NCBI GenBank assembly: GCA_964640055.1
Contig: CAZXFH010000013.1
Location: 1 to 64,000, forward strand
Source of the DNA: CAZXFH01 sp964640055
GTDB taxonomy: Bacteria > Fidelibacterota > UBA2242 > JAFGTP01
Direction of reading: 5' to 3'
Length of the DNA stretch: 64,000 nt
Shown: piece by piece, positions 37,079 through 46,978 of the stretch
How positions within the stretch are numbered: position 1 is the first letter of the stretch
Layout of the letters: the number at the start of each line of letters is the position of its first letter
Position numbers and translations under genes: made by a program
The notes under the pieces: generated by a model
Seen by the model: only the letters and a program-made list of their open reading frames with translations
Told to the model about the DNA's origin: nothing
Databases searched by the model: none

Positions 37079-38110
37079 ATGCGTTCCAAAAAAATACGAC
37101 AATACCTCTTAGTGAGCATTATTTACATTGCCATAGTTAAAATTCCTTTAGCAGAACGTTTGACTAATGTGGCTACCACAGCCGCCTCCTTCCTAGAAGT
37201 TGGTGTTGGCTCACGCGCCATTGGTATGGGGGGTGCCTATGTGGGTATTGCCAATGATGTATCTGCGATTTATTGGAATCCCAGTGGGTTGGGGTTGGTA
37301 AATCAACAGGAATTAATCTTTGAACGGATCGATTGGTTAACCGGTATCCAATTTAATTACATAGCCGCTATGATACCCATAGGTCGCTATGGAACAATCG
37401 GTGGCTTTGTAAATTCCATGTCAATGCCCCGCATGAAAGTACGTACTGTGGTCTATCCCGAAGGCACTGGTGAGGAATTTGACGCTGCTTCACTCTGCTT
37501 TGGTCTATCCTATGGTAAGATGTTAACGGACCGCTTTTCTATTGGCTTTAATTTAAAATATATTTCCGAACGGATCTGGCATGAAAAAGCAGTAAGCTTT
37601 GCCTTTGATGTCGGGACTTGGTATCAAACTCACTTAGAGGGTCTGCGTATTGGTGCAGCCATCACTAACTATGGGCCCAATATGCAGTTGGACGGCAGTG
37701 ATTTAATTATCTATCACGATGCCGCCCCTTTGAAAATGGGTAATAATGAAAAGATTATGGGTAAATTGATGACTGATGACTGGCCGCTGCCTCTCAATAT
37801 GCAGCTTGGTATTGCCTATGATGTATTTAAAAGCAAATACTCACAATTAACCACTTCCATTGATGCCTTTCATCCGGTGAATAATACCGAAGGCATTAAT
37901 ATCGGCGGTGAACTTTCAATCCTCAATATGATATTCCTGCGGGGAGGGTACAAAGCCTTGGGTCAATTGGATTCAGAAGAAGGCTTAACCCTGGGGGCCG
38001 GATTGAAATATAAACTTTTCGGACAGTCTCACATAAAATTGGATTATGCTTATGCTGACTTCGGCCGTTTGCAAGAAGCCAATCGATTCACGCTACGCTT
38101 AGATTTTTAA
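37079..38110 (+). CDS. PorV/UPF0164-family outer-membrane barrel
   Basis: 343 residues from the ATG preceded by AAGGAG (an upstream in-frame ATG overlapping the previous gene is rejected). After the signal peptide, ASFLEVGVGSRAIGMGGAYVGIANDVSAIYWNPSGL is the diagnostic N-terminus of the PorV/PorQ and FadL-like group. The rest is amphipathic strands ending RFTLRLDF with terminal Phe. In type IX secretion PorV shuttles or holds cargo bearing sorting tails; several such cargo proteins are encoded nearby. Its place inside the glycan operon suggests a locus-specific copy. Confidence 0.88.
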   Translation: MRSKKIRQYLLVSIIYIAIVKIPLAERLTNVATTAASFLEVGVGSRAIGMGGAYVGIANDVSAIYWNPSGLGLVNQQELIFERIDWLTGIQFNYIAAMIPIGRYGTIGGFVNSMSMPRMKVRTVVYPEGTGEEFDAASLCFGLSYGKMLTDRFSIGFNLKYISERIWHEKAVSFAFDVGTWYQTHLEGLRIGAAITNYGPNMQLDGSDLIIYHDAAPLKMGNNEKIMGKLMTDDWPLPLNMQLGIAYDVFKSKYSQLTTSIDAFHPVNNTEGINIGGELSILNMIFLRGGYKALGQLDSEEGLTLGAGLKYKLFGQSHIKLDYAYADFGRLQEANRFTLRLDF

Positions 38111-38166
38111 ATTTTCGGTCCAGACAATCCTCTTCTAGTTATGCCATACTCAATAGAGGTATATCG

Positions 38167-41100
38167 GTGAAATTAAAATGTATCAGTCAAAAGCTAGTCG
38201 GCCTGTTTTTCCTTGGTTCAATTGCTTTGACCCAGCAAATCTCAATCGAACGTATTACCGAAATGCCTAATATGCCAACTCCCTATAAAATGCGCAACTG
38301 GCATCAGGTTGCCAGAGGATACGATTCATTGGTTTTTGATCTCAATTTAAGCGGAGAATATCTGCCTTTGATTTGGGTTGATAATAATAGTGTTAATTAT
38401 CCGGAACACAACCGTTTCGGTTTACACACCGTTGTGGGCTCCCCCTATCCCCATAATGCGGAAGCCATTAATGTTTTGCCAGCTGTAATTGGTGCTACTC
38501 TGAATGGTATTGATAAATCCTACCAAGGAGGCTATAACTGGGTATTAATGTGTGAAGAATTCTTTAATAACCGTCCGGAAGAAAATATTTACCTGAACAA
38601 CTTTGTCGGCAATAGTGGTCACGACTGGTGGTATGAAACCATGCCTAACGTCTTTTTTTATCAATTATATTGGCTCTATCCCCAAACCGGTTATTTTGAC
38701 AAGCAATTAACCATAGTTGCTGATCGCTGGTTAGCAGCTGTAAAGGCTATGGGAGGTAATACGACCCCCTGGCAAGCTCCCTATATGAATTACCGGGCCT
38801 GGGATTTCGAATCCATGCAACCCTTAGCCAGTGGCGTACGTCAACCCGAAGCAGCCGGTGCCATTGGATGGCTTTTATACCATGCCTACCTCAATACACA
38901 GCAGGAAAAATACCGAATTGGAGCAGAATGGTGCCTGGAATTCCTGGATAACTGGGAAACCAATCCGGCCTATGAATTACAACTCCCTTATGGTGCATAT
39001 ATTGCCGCCCGGATGAATGCAGAATTATTAACTGATTATAACCTTGAAAAATTACTGAACTGGTGTTTTACACCGACTGGTAATGTTCGTAACTGGGGGT
39101 CAACCCTCGGCAATTGGGGCGGTTATGACTGCTACGGATTGATCGGAGAAGCCAAATATGATGGATATGCTTTTTGTATGAATGGAATGGAACAATTTGG
39201 TGCGCTGATACCTTTGGTTCGCTATGATGACCGCTTTGCCCGCACTATTGCTAAGTGGGCTCTTAATCTGGCTAATGCCTCCCGATTATTCTACACTCGT
39301 TTCTTACCGGATGATCACCAGGATAGCGAAGAATGGTCTCACGAATATGATCCGAATTCCTATATTGCCCATGAAGCCCTCCGTGAATATGCTCTTTATA
39401 CTGGAATCAGTCCCTATGCTACCGGTGATTTTATCCGCAACAATTGGGGACCAACGAATCTGACCCTCTATGGTTCTTCCCATGTGGGTATTCTGGGAGG
39501 TATCATCGATACCACTAGTATCCCCGGAATCCTAAAGTTGAATCTGAACAAAACCGACTTTTTTCAATCATCATTTTATCCTTCCTTCCTTTATTACAAT
39601 CCTCATGCAAATCCCAAAGTTATCACTTTAGAGCTGAGTTCTGAAAATTATGACATCTATGAATCGGTTTCTAACACCATGATAAAGACTAATGTTACGG
39701 GTACCGATTCATTTTCTCTAGCCGCGGATCAGGCCGCAATTCTGGTTTTATTACCACCGAACAGTACCCTAGAATATTCGCTGAATCGGGTGTTGGTTAA
39801 CAATAAATTCATTGATTATCATGCTGGTCAAACTGTGAGTAATTACCCACCCCGCATTCAAAGTTTAGCTGCGGCTGCAGATACGATCCTCACAACTGAT
39901 ACAATAGACTTGTTTTGCACTGCTACAGACCGGGATGGAGACAGTCTGGATTATCAGTGGACACTCGAAAACGATAGTATCCTTCATACCGGGCCGACCA
40001 TACAATGGACAGCGCCATCACCGCCAGGAATTTATCACATCCAATGCCGTGTTCAGGATCCGGAAGCAGAAAGCGATTCAGCAACAATAACGTTAACAGC
40101 GGTAGAATTCATAAACCAATCTCCGGTCATTCAAAGTATGACCGCCACTCCCCAAAAAATTGACCTCGAGGCAGAAAGCCAGGTTTATTGTCACGCCAGT
40201 GATCCGGATGGAGATACGTTGAGCTTTAAATGGCAAACCGATTATGGTCAGATTTCCGGAGCTGATTCGCTGATCACCTGGGCTGCACCAGATTCAGAAG
40301 GCTATTATTGGCTAAAATGTCAGGTTAGGGATACCCACGGCGCAACGGACATGGACAGTATCGGAATCATTGTCCGAGACCTTTCAGGTGTTTTGGCAGG
40401 TGAATCAGTGCTCTATCTACCCTTGAATGGCAATTGTAATGATCTAAGTGGTTTTGGTAATCATGGCGCTGTCCAAGGAGCTACGCTGACAACCGACCGC
40501 AATGGCGCTGCTGATAGTGCCTATTATTTTGATGGCATTAATGACAACATTACAGTTACTAGTAATCAAACACTCAATTTTCAGGATGCAATCACTTTGT
40601 GCTTTTGGATGAAGCCAACAGAATTATTTTCCACCCGGGAAGCCTATCCCATCTCACATGGCAATTGGGAGAACCGCTGGAAGGTTTCTATCATCCCCGA
40701 AAAGCGACTCCGTTGGACGGTCAAATCAACTAGTGGTATCAAGGATCTGGATTCGGAAACAATTTTGCAAGCAGACCAATGGTATTTCATTACCACCCTT
40801 TATGATGGTAATGATTTTGAGATATATATTAATGCCGTACTCGATAGACATAGTAACTTTTCTGGACAGATCCTGACCACAAATATTGATCTGATGATTG
40901 CGCAGGCTTTGCCAAGCAACAATAACTATAATTTTAAGGGCATTCTGGATGAAATCCGCCTTTATGACACGGCGCTGACACCAGCTGAGATCCAAACCAT
41001 TTATAATGACGGGATCAACAACACCCATAACCAATCCTTCAGGCCTGACAGGTTTGCTCTCGAGCAAAACTATCCCAATCCCTTTAATCCCCAAACATCG

Positions 41101-41310
41101 ATATCTTTTCAATTACCTCAACCAGATCATGTTTCACTGGCTATCTACGACCTATCCGGCCGTCTTATTGTGATGCTTATCGATAACAATTATCCAGCCG
41201 GGTATCACCGGCTTCTTTGGGATGCGCGTCAGATTAGCTCTGGGATTTATTTTATTTCCCTGCAAACCGATCATCATCACGCTGTGCGCAAATGTATCAA
41301 ATTAAAATAA
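38167..41310 (+). CDS. Secreted alpha/alpha-barrel protein with Ig, LamG and sorting domains
   Basis: 1047 residues from a GTG start (AGAGG upstream). Signal peptide ~1-22. Residues ~25-540 are helical and Trp-rich, with features of an (alpha/alpha)6 glycosidase or lyase barrel (NSGHDWWYETMPNVFFYQLYW, VRQPEAAGAIGWLLYHAY, HDWW, EEWSHEYDPNSYIAHEALREY), but I recognise no defined GH family. Two Ig/PKD-like domains (~561-738: ATDRDGDSLDYQW, ASDPDGDTLSFKW), a LamG-type concanavalin-like domain (~740-950) and a type IX-like sorting tail (~960-1047: NYPNPFNPQTSISF, GIYFISL) follow. It is probably a surface-exposed glycan-active enzyme. Confidence 0.75.
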   Translation: MKLKCISQKLVGLFFLGSIALTQQISIERITEMPNMPTPYKMRNWHQVARGYDSLVFDLNLSGEYLPLIWVDNNSVNYPEHNRFGLHTVVGSPYPHNAEAINVLPAVIGATLNGIDKSYQGGYNWVLMCEEFFNNRPEENIYLNNFVGNSGHDWWYETMPNVFFYQLYWLYPQTGYFDKQLTIVADRWLAAVKAMGGNTTPWQAPYMNYRAWDFESMQPLASGVRQPEAAGAIGWLLYHAYLNTQQEKYRIGAEWCLEFLDNWETNPAYELQLPYGAYIAARMNAELLTDYNLEKLLNWCFTPTGNVRNWGSTLGNWGGYDCYGLIGEAKYDGYAFCMNGMEQFGALIPLVRYDDRFARTIAKWALNLANASRLFYTRFLPDDHQDSEEWSHEYDPNSYIAHEALREYALYTGISPYATGDFIRNNWGPTNLTLYGSSHVGILGGIIDTTSIPGILKLNLNKTDFFQSSFYPSFLYYNPHANPKVITLELSSENYDIYESVSNTMIKTNVTGTDSFSLAADQAAILVLLPPNSTLEYSLNRVLVNNKFIDYHAGQTVSNYPPRIQSLAAAADTILTTDTIDLFCTATDRDGDSLDYQWTLENDSILHTGPTIQWTAPSPPGIYHIQCRVQDPEAESDSATITLTAVEFINQSPVIQSMTATPQKIDLEAESQVYCHASDPDGDTLSFKWQTDYGQISGADSLITWAAPDSEGYYWLKCQVRDTHGATDMDSIGIIVRDLSGVLAGESVLYLPLNGNCNDLSGFGNHGAVQGATLTTDRNGAADSAYYFDGINDNITVTSNQTLNFQDAITLCFWMKPTELFSTREAYPISHGNWENRWKVSIIPEKRLRWTVKSTSGIKDLDSETILQADQWYFITTLYDGNDFEIYINAVLDRHSNFSGQILTTNIDLMIAQALPSNNNYNFKGILDEIRLYDTALTPAEIQTIYNDGINNTHNQSFRPDRFALEQNYPNPFNPQTSISFQLPQPDHVSLAIYDLSGRLIVMLIDNNYPAGYHRLLWDARQISSGIYFISLQTDHHHAVRKCIKLK

Positions 41311-41313
41311 TCA

Positions 41314-43893
41314 ATGCCATATAATGGTCACATCAATAAGTTCATAATTTCAGGTTGCTTAACAATCCTCTGGCAGGTTAGAATTTGTCCGCTTGTAGTA
41401 GGATTGTTGTGTGTGCAGTGCCTACAATCAAACCGCAATGATAAAAAGTTGCATGTAAACTTTTCCGGCTCTGCCAAAATCGAAGTCGGTGGGCCCTATG
41501 TTGGTGTGTCATTTCATCACAGCTCTATGATTCCCCAAAGGATCAGTTTTTTCTATCCAGTTGCCAATAGTATTGATCGTAGTCGTGATTACTGGACCAG
41601 AGACACTTCTTTTGTAGCGGATTGGTATTTGGAAATCGGAAACGATTCAATCATTGCGCTTGGACGCCAAGCAACTGAATATGAACTGACGCCCTATTCT
41701 GTAAAATTTGTCCAGACAGACACTGATTATTCTATAAAAAGTCATTATCAATTTTGCAAAGACAAGCCAGCCATGATCTTAGAAATCAGTGTTACAAATA
41801 TTTCTGATCAGACAAAAAATTATCAACTAGATACCCGTCTGTGGGCATCCATCCGGACCTGTCATCGCTATCGTTGGGTGGAACAGGCTCGGACTGCAAC
41901 GGACAGCACCACAATTTATACCCACTTTAATGATCCAGAAGCAAATTCAGCCACCATTTTTGTTGCTAATGCAGATGAGCTGCCCATTTATTGTAACAGT
42001 CATTTCAGGTATCTAAACAAACCGCACAGCATGGAAGCAAAACAAACCCCTTCCACAAATAAACCAACCAAACCCGTGACTCAGTTCATTTATCAGAAGC
42101 GCTTAAAACCAGGTGAAGTATTGCATATTGTCCAGATTATAGGTTCTGCCGCCCGTAATGAAACTCAGCCTTTGGTACGCTATCTAAAAAATAATTATCG
42201 GATTGAAATTGCCAACTATGAAAAGTATGTGCTTAAAAAAGCATATTCAAACCATACAATCCAGACCGGCAGTCCTCAAACCGATCATTCCATTGCCTAT
42301 GCCAAAGCAGTATTAGCCGCTAATGCCCATTATCTAGACGGAGAAATTGTACCCATGCCCTGTCCGGCAGAATACAATTTTTATTTCACGCACGACGCTT
42401 TAGTCACGGATCTAGCTGCAGTATATTTTGATCTGGCAAGAGTCAAAAGAGATCTGGAATATATTATCCGACATGCCAACCCGGAAAAAATTATTCCTCA
42501 TGCCTATTATTGGCGAGATGGTAAATATGTTACCGAATATGCTGACACCGACAATTGGAACAACTTCTGGTTCATACAGGTAAGCGCCAAATACCTGCGA
42601 CATTCCGGTGACAAGGAGCTTGTTGAAACGCTATATCCCTGTATCCAAAAAAGTGTGCAGCGTGCGCTGCTCAACTTAAAGGATGATAACCTGATATGGT
42701 CCTACCGACCAGACTGGTGGGATATCGGACATAATTATGGTCCCCGCAGCTATATGACCATTCTGGCAATCAAAACTTTACAGGATTATATGTTCATCTC
42801 AACCGTTTTGGGGAAAAATCTGGATCAATTGTCCAAATATGGTTCCTTAGTGGAGAATATGCAAGCAGCACTAAACGAAAAATTATGGCATGATGAGATG
42901 CACTTCCTGATAAATTACCATAATGATGGTTCCTTAGACGAACACTATTACATCGGATCATTATTAGCGGCACACTATGGTTTACTGAAGCAGGATAAAA
43001 GTCATTTGCTCGTTCAGACCGCTACTGAAAAAATGGTTGATCCGGCTGTGGGAATTTATAATGCCTTCCCCATGGATTTTGATCAATGGGCTGAGTTCAT
43101 GCAGTTTTCAGTCAATGAAGTCGGAGTAAAATATCATTATTTTAACGGTGGTATCTGGCCCCAGGGTAATGCCTGGTATGCGCTTGCTCTGATTGCCAAT
43201 CAAGAAAAAGAGGCAGCTGCAGAATTTATCGATAACACCATATCTCTGTATGGCATTATGGGAGGACCCAATGGTCAACCCGCCTATTATGAAGTTCGCA
43301 ATGCCAATAAAAACGCCCCCACTACTTATGGTACTGTAGACAAGCCCCAATTTCTATGGGCGGCGGGCTGGTATCTTTATGCAATGTACCAATTATATGG
43401 GTTGCACGAGAACAGTTGGAATATACAATTAGCCCCTTTTTTATTGACTCAGCAAAAAAAATGCGTCACCACTTTAAAAATAAACAGCAAAAATTCCATC
43501 ATTGAGATATCCGGCGATTCCGCTAGTGAAACCCTCTCTGAAATTCGATACGATGGGATCCCCTATCCCTCTCTAGTGATCCCTGAGAAAGTGACTCCCC
43601 AGATCATAAAGTTGGATTTAGGGCAAATAAAGCATCCCTACTTGAAATCCGCTCACTCCCAGTTAGTTGAAGCCAAAATTACTAAAGGCAATCATCTCAT
43701 TCTGATATTAAAAGCATTTCAGGATCATAAAAGCCAGTCCGTAATCCATTCTCCAACACCTCTTAAGCAGGTATTCCTGAATGGTATAAAATATGACCAT
43801 TGGCAATGTAAAGATTTCGAAACTTACTACGAAAATACAATCCGATTCAAACATAAACAGCCAAACATACAAATGAACCTTGTTTTTGAATAG
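41314..43893 (+). CDS. Alpha/alpha-barrel glycosidase-like lipoprotein
   Basis: 859 residues. The signal ends in LLCVQC (Cys35), a lipobox-like site. Residues ~45-320 are a beta-sandwich, and ~325-720 an (alpha/alpha)6 barrel of the GH63/GH94/amylo-1,6-glucosidase type: YFTHDALVTDLAAVYFDL, DTDNWNNFWFIQVSAKYL, WSYRPDWWDIGHNYGPRSYM, YFNGGIWPQGNAWYALAL. Acidic residues in THDAL, DNWN and GGIWPQ are candidate catalytic positions. The exact family is not clear. It begins three bases after the previous gene with no obvious ribosome site, so coupling is likely. Periplasmic trimming of imported oligosaccharide is a reasonable guess. Confidence 0.75.
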   Translation: MPYNGHINKFIISGCLTILWQVRICPLVVGLLCVQCLQSNRNDKKLHVNFSGSAKIEVGGPYVGVSFHHSSMIPQRISFFYPVANSIDRSRDYWTRDTSFVADWYLEIGNDSIIALGRQATEYELTPYSVKFVQTDTDYSIKSHYQFCKDKPAMILEISVTNISDQTKNYQLDTRLWASIRTCHRYRWVEQARTATDSTTIYTHFNDPEANSATIFVANADELPIYCNSHFRYLNKPHSMEAKQTPSTNKPTKPVTQFIYQKRLKPGEVLHIVQIIGSAARNETQPLVRYLKNNYRIEIANYEKYVLKKAYSNHTIQTGSPQTDHSIAYAKAVLAANAHYLDGEIVPMPCPAEYNFYFTHDALVTDLAAVYFDLARVKRDLEYIIRHANPEKIIPHAYYWRDGKYVTEYADTDNWNNFWFIQVSAKYLRHSGDKELVETLYPCIQKSVQRALLNLKDDNLIWSYRPDWWDIGHNYGPRSYMTILAIKTLQDYMFISTVLGKNLDQLSKYGSLVENMQAALNEKLWHDEMHFLINYHNDGSLDEHYYIGSLLAAHYGLLKQDKSHLLVQTATEKMVDPAVGIYNAFPMDFDQWAEFMQFSVNEVGVKYHYFNGGIWPQGNAWYALALIANQEKEAAAEFIDNTISLYGIMGGPNGQPAYYEVRNANKNAPTTYGTVDKPQFLWAAGWYLYAMYQLYGLHENSWNIQLAPFLLTQQKKCVTTLKINSKNSIIEISGDSASETLSEIRYDGIPYPSLVIPEKVTPQIIKLDLGQIKHPYLKSAHSQLVEAKITKGNHLILILKAFQDHKSQSVIHSPTPLKQVFLNGIKYDHWQCKDFETYYENTIRFKHKQPNIQMNLVFE

Positions 43894-43926
43894 AAGATAA
43901 ACAATATTAACTTGGAAACTGGAGAG

Positions 43927-45267
43927 ATGTATCAAAACAAAAACACGGCGACTATTGATCATATAAAAACCATTTTATTTCCATTGATCCTGATCCTTTT
44001 TTGCGGTTGTGGCCAAAAAGGAACAGGTGAGCATAAAGAAATAAGCTTCCCGATTACCTTGACCTACTGGTGCTCTTCAAACCAACAGGAAATTGAACTC
44101 GCTGAAGAGCTGGTAAATAAATGGAATAAACAACATGATTCCATTCAAGTCAAATTGCAACCAATACCAGCCAGTCAATCCTCTGAAGAAGTTTTATTGG
44201 CTGCGATTGCCGGGGGGACCACTCCGGACATTTGTTCCAATATGTGGCCCGGTGCCATGGACGATTTTACTTCCGCAGGGGGACTAGTGCAGTTAGACCG
44301 CTTCCCTGATTTCTGGTCAACGGTCGGTGAACGGGTTCCCGGTGACCTATTATGTACTTTTCAGGCTCCGGATAGTCACTATTATCAGTTGCCCTGGAAA
44401 ACCAATCCTATCATGTTGATGTATAATGTGAATATGTTTCGCGAGGCTGGCGTGAATCAACCTCCGGAAACTTATTCAGAGTATTTATCAGCGGCTGAAA
44501 AAGTCACGCTTGATAAAGATGGTGATGGCGACTATGATCAATGGATGGGTTACCGGGATACCCGCCCGATTTGGTGGCAGCGTCTCTTTGATTTTTACAC
44601 TTTTTATATTGCCGCTTCCGGTGGTAAGACTCTATTCGAGAATTCGCATATTATTTTTAACAATCCAGCCGCTATCCAGGTTTTTGATTTCTTTCGTGAG
44701 GTCTACTCTAAAGGATACTTTCCGATTACCACTTTTCAGGGTGATAATTTTATCGCTGGGAGGTTAGCTACCCAGATCACCGGCGCTTGGAATATTGCCC
44801 ATGTTGAAAAATTCAAACCCGAAGGATTTCAATATGATATTGCTCCGATTCCCGTACCTGATCATTATGAGGGGCCAATCTACACCTATGGTGACCATAA
44901 AAACATTTCCATATTCAGCAATACCCATCACCCAGAAGCGGCTTGGGAATTCGTAAAATTTCTGATCCGTAAACAAAGCGATCTCAGACTGCTGGAATTG
45001 TGTAATCAAATCCCAATCCGGAAAAATATGACTACGGATACTCTTTTCGCAGCGTATTTTAAAGATCACCCGAAAATAAAAAAATATGCTGAACAAGCAC
45101 CTTATACCCGGGGAGTGGATGGAATTTCCGATCTCAAAGAGATATTTGATGCCATTTCTCAGGAATACGAAGCCTGTGCTGTTTATGGTGCCAGGACGCC
45201 GGAGAAAGCTCTTGAAAGGGCTGTCGAACGCACCAAGGTGATTATGAAGTGGAGCCAATCACGATGA
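43927..45267 (+). CDS. ABC sugar-transporter substrate-binding lipoprotein
   Basis: 446 residues from the ATG (a TTG five codons upstream is an alternative). Lipobox LFCGC (Cys26 or Cys28). The body is a family-1 extracellular solute-binding protein: LTYWCSSNQQEIELAEELVNKWN, AIAGGTTPDICSNMWPGAMDDF, YQLPWKTNPIMLMYNVNMF, ITGAWNIAHVEKF and SNTHHPEAAWEFVKFL. It captures an oligosaccharide in the periplasm and delivers it to the two permeases that follow. Its stop overlaps the next start (ATGA). Confidence 0.95.
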   Translation: MYQNKNTATIDHIKTILFPLILILFCGCGQKGTGEHKEISFPITLTYWCSSNQQEIELAEELVNKWNKQHDSIQVKLQPIPASQSSEEVLLAAIAGGTTPDICSNMWPGAMDDFTSAGGLVQLDRFPDFWSTVGERVPGDLLCTFQAPDSHYYQLPWKTNPIMLMYNVNMFREAGVNQPPETYSEYLSAAEKVTLDKDGDGDYDQWMGYRDTRPIWWQRLFDFYTFYIAASGGKTLFENSHIIFNNPAAIQVFDFFREVYSKGYFPITTFQGDNFIAGRLATQITGAWNIAHVEKFKPEGFQYDIAPIPVPDHYEGPIYTYGDHKNISIFSNTHHPEAAWEFVKFLIRKQSDLRLLELCNQIPIRKNMTTDTLFAAYFKDHPKIKKYAEQAPYTRGVDGISDLKEIFDAISQEYEACAVYGARTPEKALERAVERTKVIMKWSQSR

Positions 45268-46142
45268 AATTGCTACCATCCACTTTAAAAAACAGTAATC
45301 CTACCGGTTATTTAATGAGCGCCCCCTATATGCTGTATTTCCTCCTTTTTATTGCTTTTCCTTTGGTATTTTCCTTTATCCTTATTTTCCATAAATGGGA
45401 TATCATTACTCCCATGGAATGGGTTGGACTAGGCAATTTTGCCCGCTTATTTCAGGATATCAAATTTTTCAGAGCTATCTTGAACACTGTAATCTTTCTT
45501 CTCATTCATATTCCTCTCCAGATTGCGATTGCCTTGTTTCTGGCTGTTTTTTTAAATCAAAAGATCCTTATGCGGGGCTTTTTTCGAGCCCTCTATTTCT
45601 TACCAGTAATTGTCTCTGGAGTCGTGATCACTATTCTGTGGAGACAATTATATGCTTATGAAACCGGATTACTAAATCTGTTACTAAACCAATTAGGACT
45701 GGATAAAATTCCCTGGATTAATTCGCCCGATTGGGCCATGCCCTCGATCGCGATAATGGCGACTTGGAAAAATGTGGGTTTGTATATCGTTCTTTTTCTG
45801 GTTGGACTTCAGGGCATTCCGCGCTATCTCTATGAAGCAGCAGAAATTGATGGCGCCAGCAAAACTCAGCAATTTTTCCATATTACCCTTCCCTCATTAA
45901 ATAGCACTATGGTACTGGTGGTCATTCTCTCCACCATCGGGGGCTTTTCACTCTTTATTGAACCTTTTGTGATGACCGGAGGTGGACCCATGAATCGGAC
46001 ACTTTCGGCCATGCTCTATATTTACAATCAGGCTTTTTATTTTGGCCACATGGGTTATGCGGCCGCCCTGGGTTTCTTTTTTGCTTTCATTGTACTCTTG
46101 GTTGTTCTATTTCAGAAAAAAGCAGTAGAAAAGCGATCATAA
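45264..46142 (+). CDS. ABC sugar-transporter permease, MalF/UgpA type
   Basis: 292 residues, six predicted membrane spans (first PYMLYFLLFIAFPLVFSF), with the EAA loop (YEAAEIDGASKTQQFFHITLP) that contacts the ATPase. The start is at the ATG overlapping the previous stop (ATGA). It pairs with the next permease as the membrane channel of a carbohydrate importer. No ATPase gene is nearby. Confidence 0.95.
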   Translation: MKLLPSTLKNSNPTGYLMSAPYMLYFLLFIAFPLVFSFILIFHKWDIITPMEWVGLGNFARLFQDIKFFRAILNTVIFLLIHIPLQIAIALFLAVFLNQKILMRGFFRALYFLPVIVSGVVITILWRQLYAYETGLLNLLLNQLGLDKIPWINSPDWAMPSIAIMATWKNVGLYIVLFLVGLQGIPRYLYEAAEIDGASKTQQFFHITLPSLNSTMVLVVILSTIGGFSLFIEPFVMTGGGPMNRTLSAMLYIYNQAFYFGHMGYAAALGFFFAFIVLLVVLFQKKAVEKRS

Positions 46143-46158
46143 AAATGGAAACTTTGTC

Positions 46159-46968
46159 ATGAAAAGACTTTGGATCTATCCGGTTTTAATAATCGGCGGT
46201 TTGCTGTTTGCTTATCCTTTTCTGTGGATGATTTCAGCTACTTTTAAACCAGAAATTGAGATTGGACAGATCGGGTTATGGTCCCAACATTTTTCCTTTA
46301 AAAATTATCAGCAGGTCTTTGCAAAGATTCCAATCGGAAGAGCTCTGCTGAACAGCGTGCTGGTCTCTTTCTCCGTTACCTTTTCTGTCATCCTTTTCGG
46401 ATCAATTGTGGGATATGCCCTGTCCCGGTTAAATTTTTTCGGACGAAACCTGATCCTTAGTGTTATCCTTTTTACCATGGTAATTCCTTTTCAGATCACA
46501 ATGATCCCTTTATATATACTAATGGTTAAATTTGGTTGGGTAGATTCCTATCTGGCGCTCATTGTACCAGGCATGATCAATGCTTTTGGTATTTTATTGT
46601 TCCGTCAGTTTTACCTTGATATACCACAGGATCTGGTGGATGCAGCCCGGATCGACGGCTGCAATGATTTTCAAATTCTCTTCCGTATTTTTTGGCCCCT
46701 TTCCAGACCAGTCATGATCACTGTCGGGATAGTTTCCTTTATGGCCAGTTGGAATGATGTCCTGTGGCCCTTGATTGTAATCCGTACCGAAAAATTGATG
46801 ACCATGCCTCAGATGGTCACTATCTTTGCGACCGGCGGACAAGCCGAAAGTCAACTAGGTGCCCAATTAGCGGCGGCTACCCTATTAGCGGTACCAATCA
46901 TTATTGTATATGCTTTCTTTCAGCGGTATTTCATTGAAAGTATGGCAACTTCAGGCTTAAAAGGATAA
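46159..46968 (+). CDS. ABC sugar-transporter permease, MalG/UgpE type
   Basis: 269 residues, six predicted spans. FAYPFLWMISATFKP at the N-terminus and the EAA loop DAARIDGCNDFQILFRIFWPL are characteristic of the MalG/UgpE branch, as is the C-terminal YFIESMATSGLKG. It follows the MalF-type gene by 16 bases. It should recruit a shared ATPase (MsmX-type) encoded elsewhere. Confidence 0.95.
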   Translation: MKRLWIYPVLIIGGLLFAYPFLWMISATFKPEIEIGQIGLWSQHFSFKNYQQVFAKIPIGRALLNSVLVSFSVTFSVILFGSIVGYALSRLNFFGRNLILSVILFTMVIPFQITMIPLYILMVKFGWVDSYLALIVPGMINAFGILLFRQFYLDIPQDLVDAARIDGCNDFQILFRIFWPLSRPVMITVGIVSFMASWNDVLWPLIVIRTEKLMTMPQMVTIFATGGQAESQLGAQLAAATLLAVPIIIVYAFFQRYFIESMATSGLKG

Positions 46969-46978
46969 GGAAAATAAA

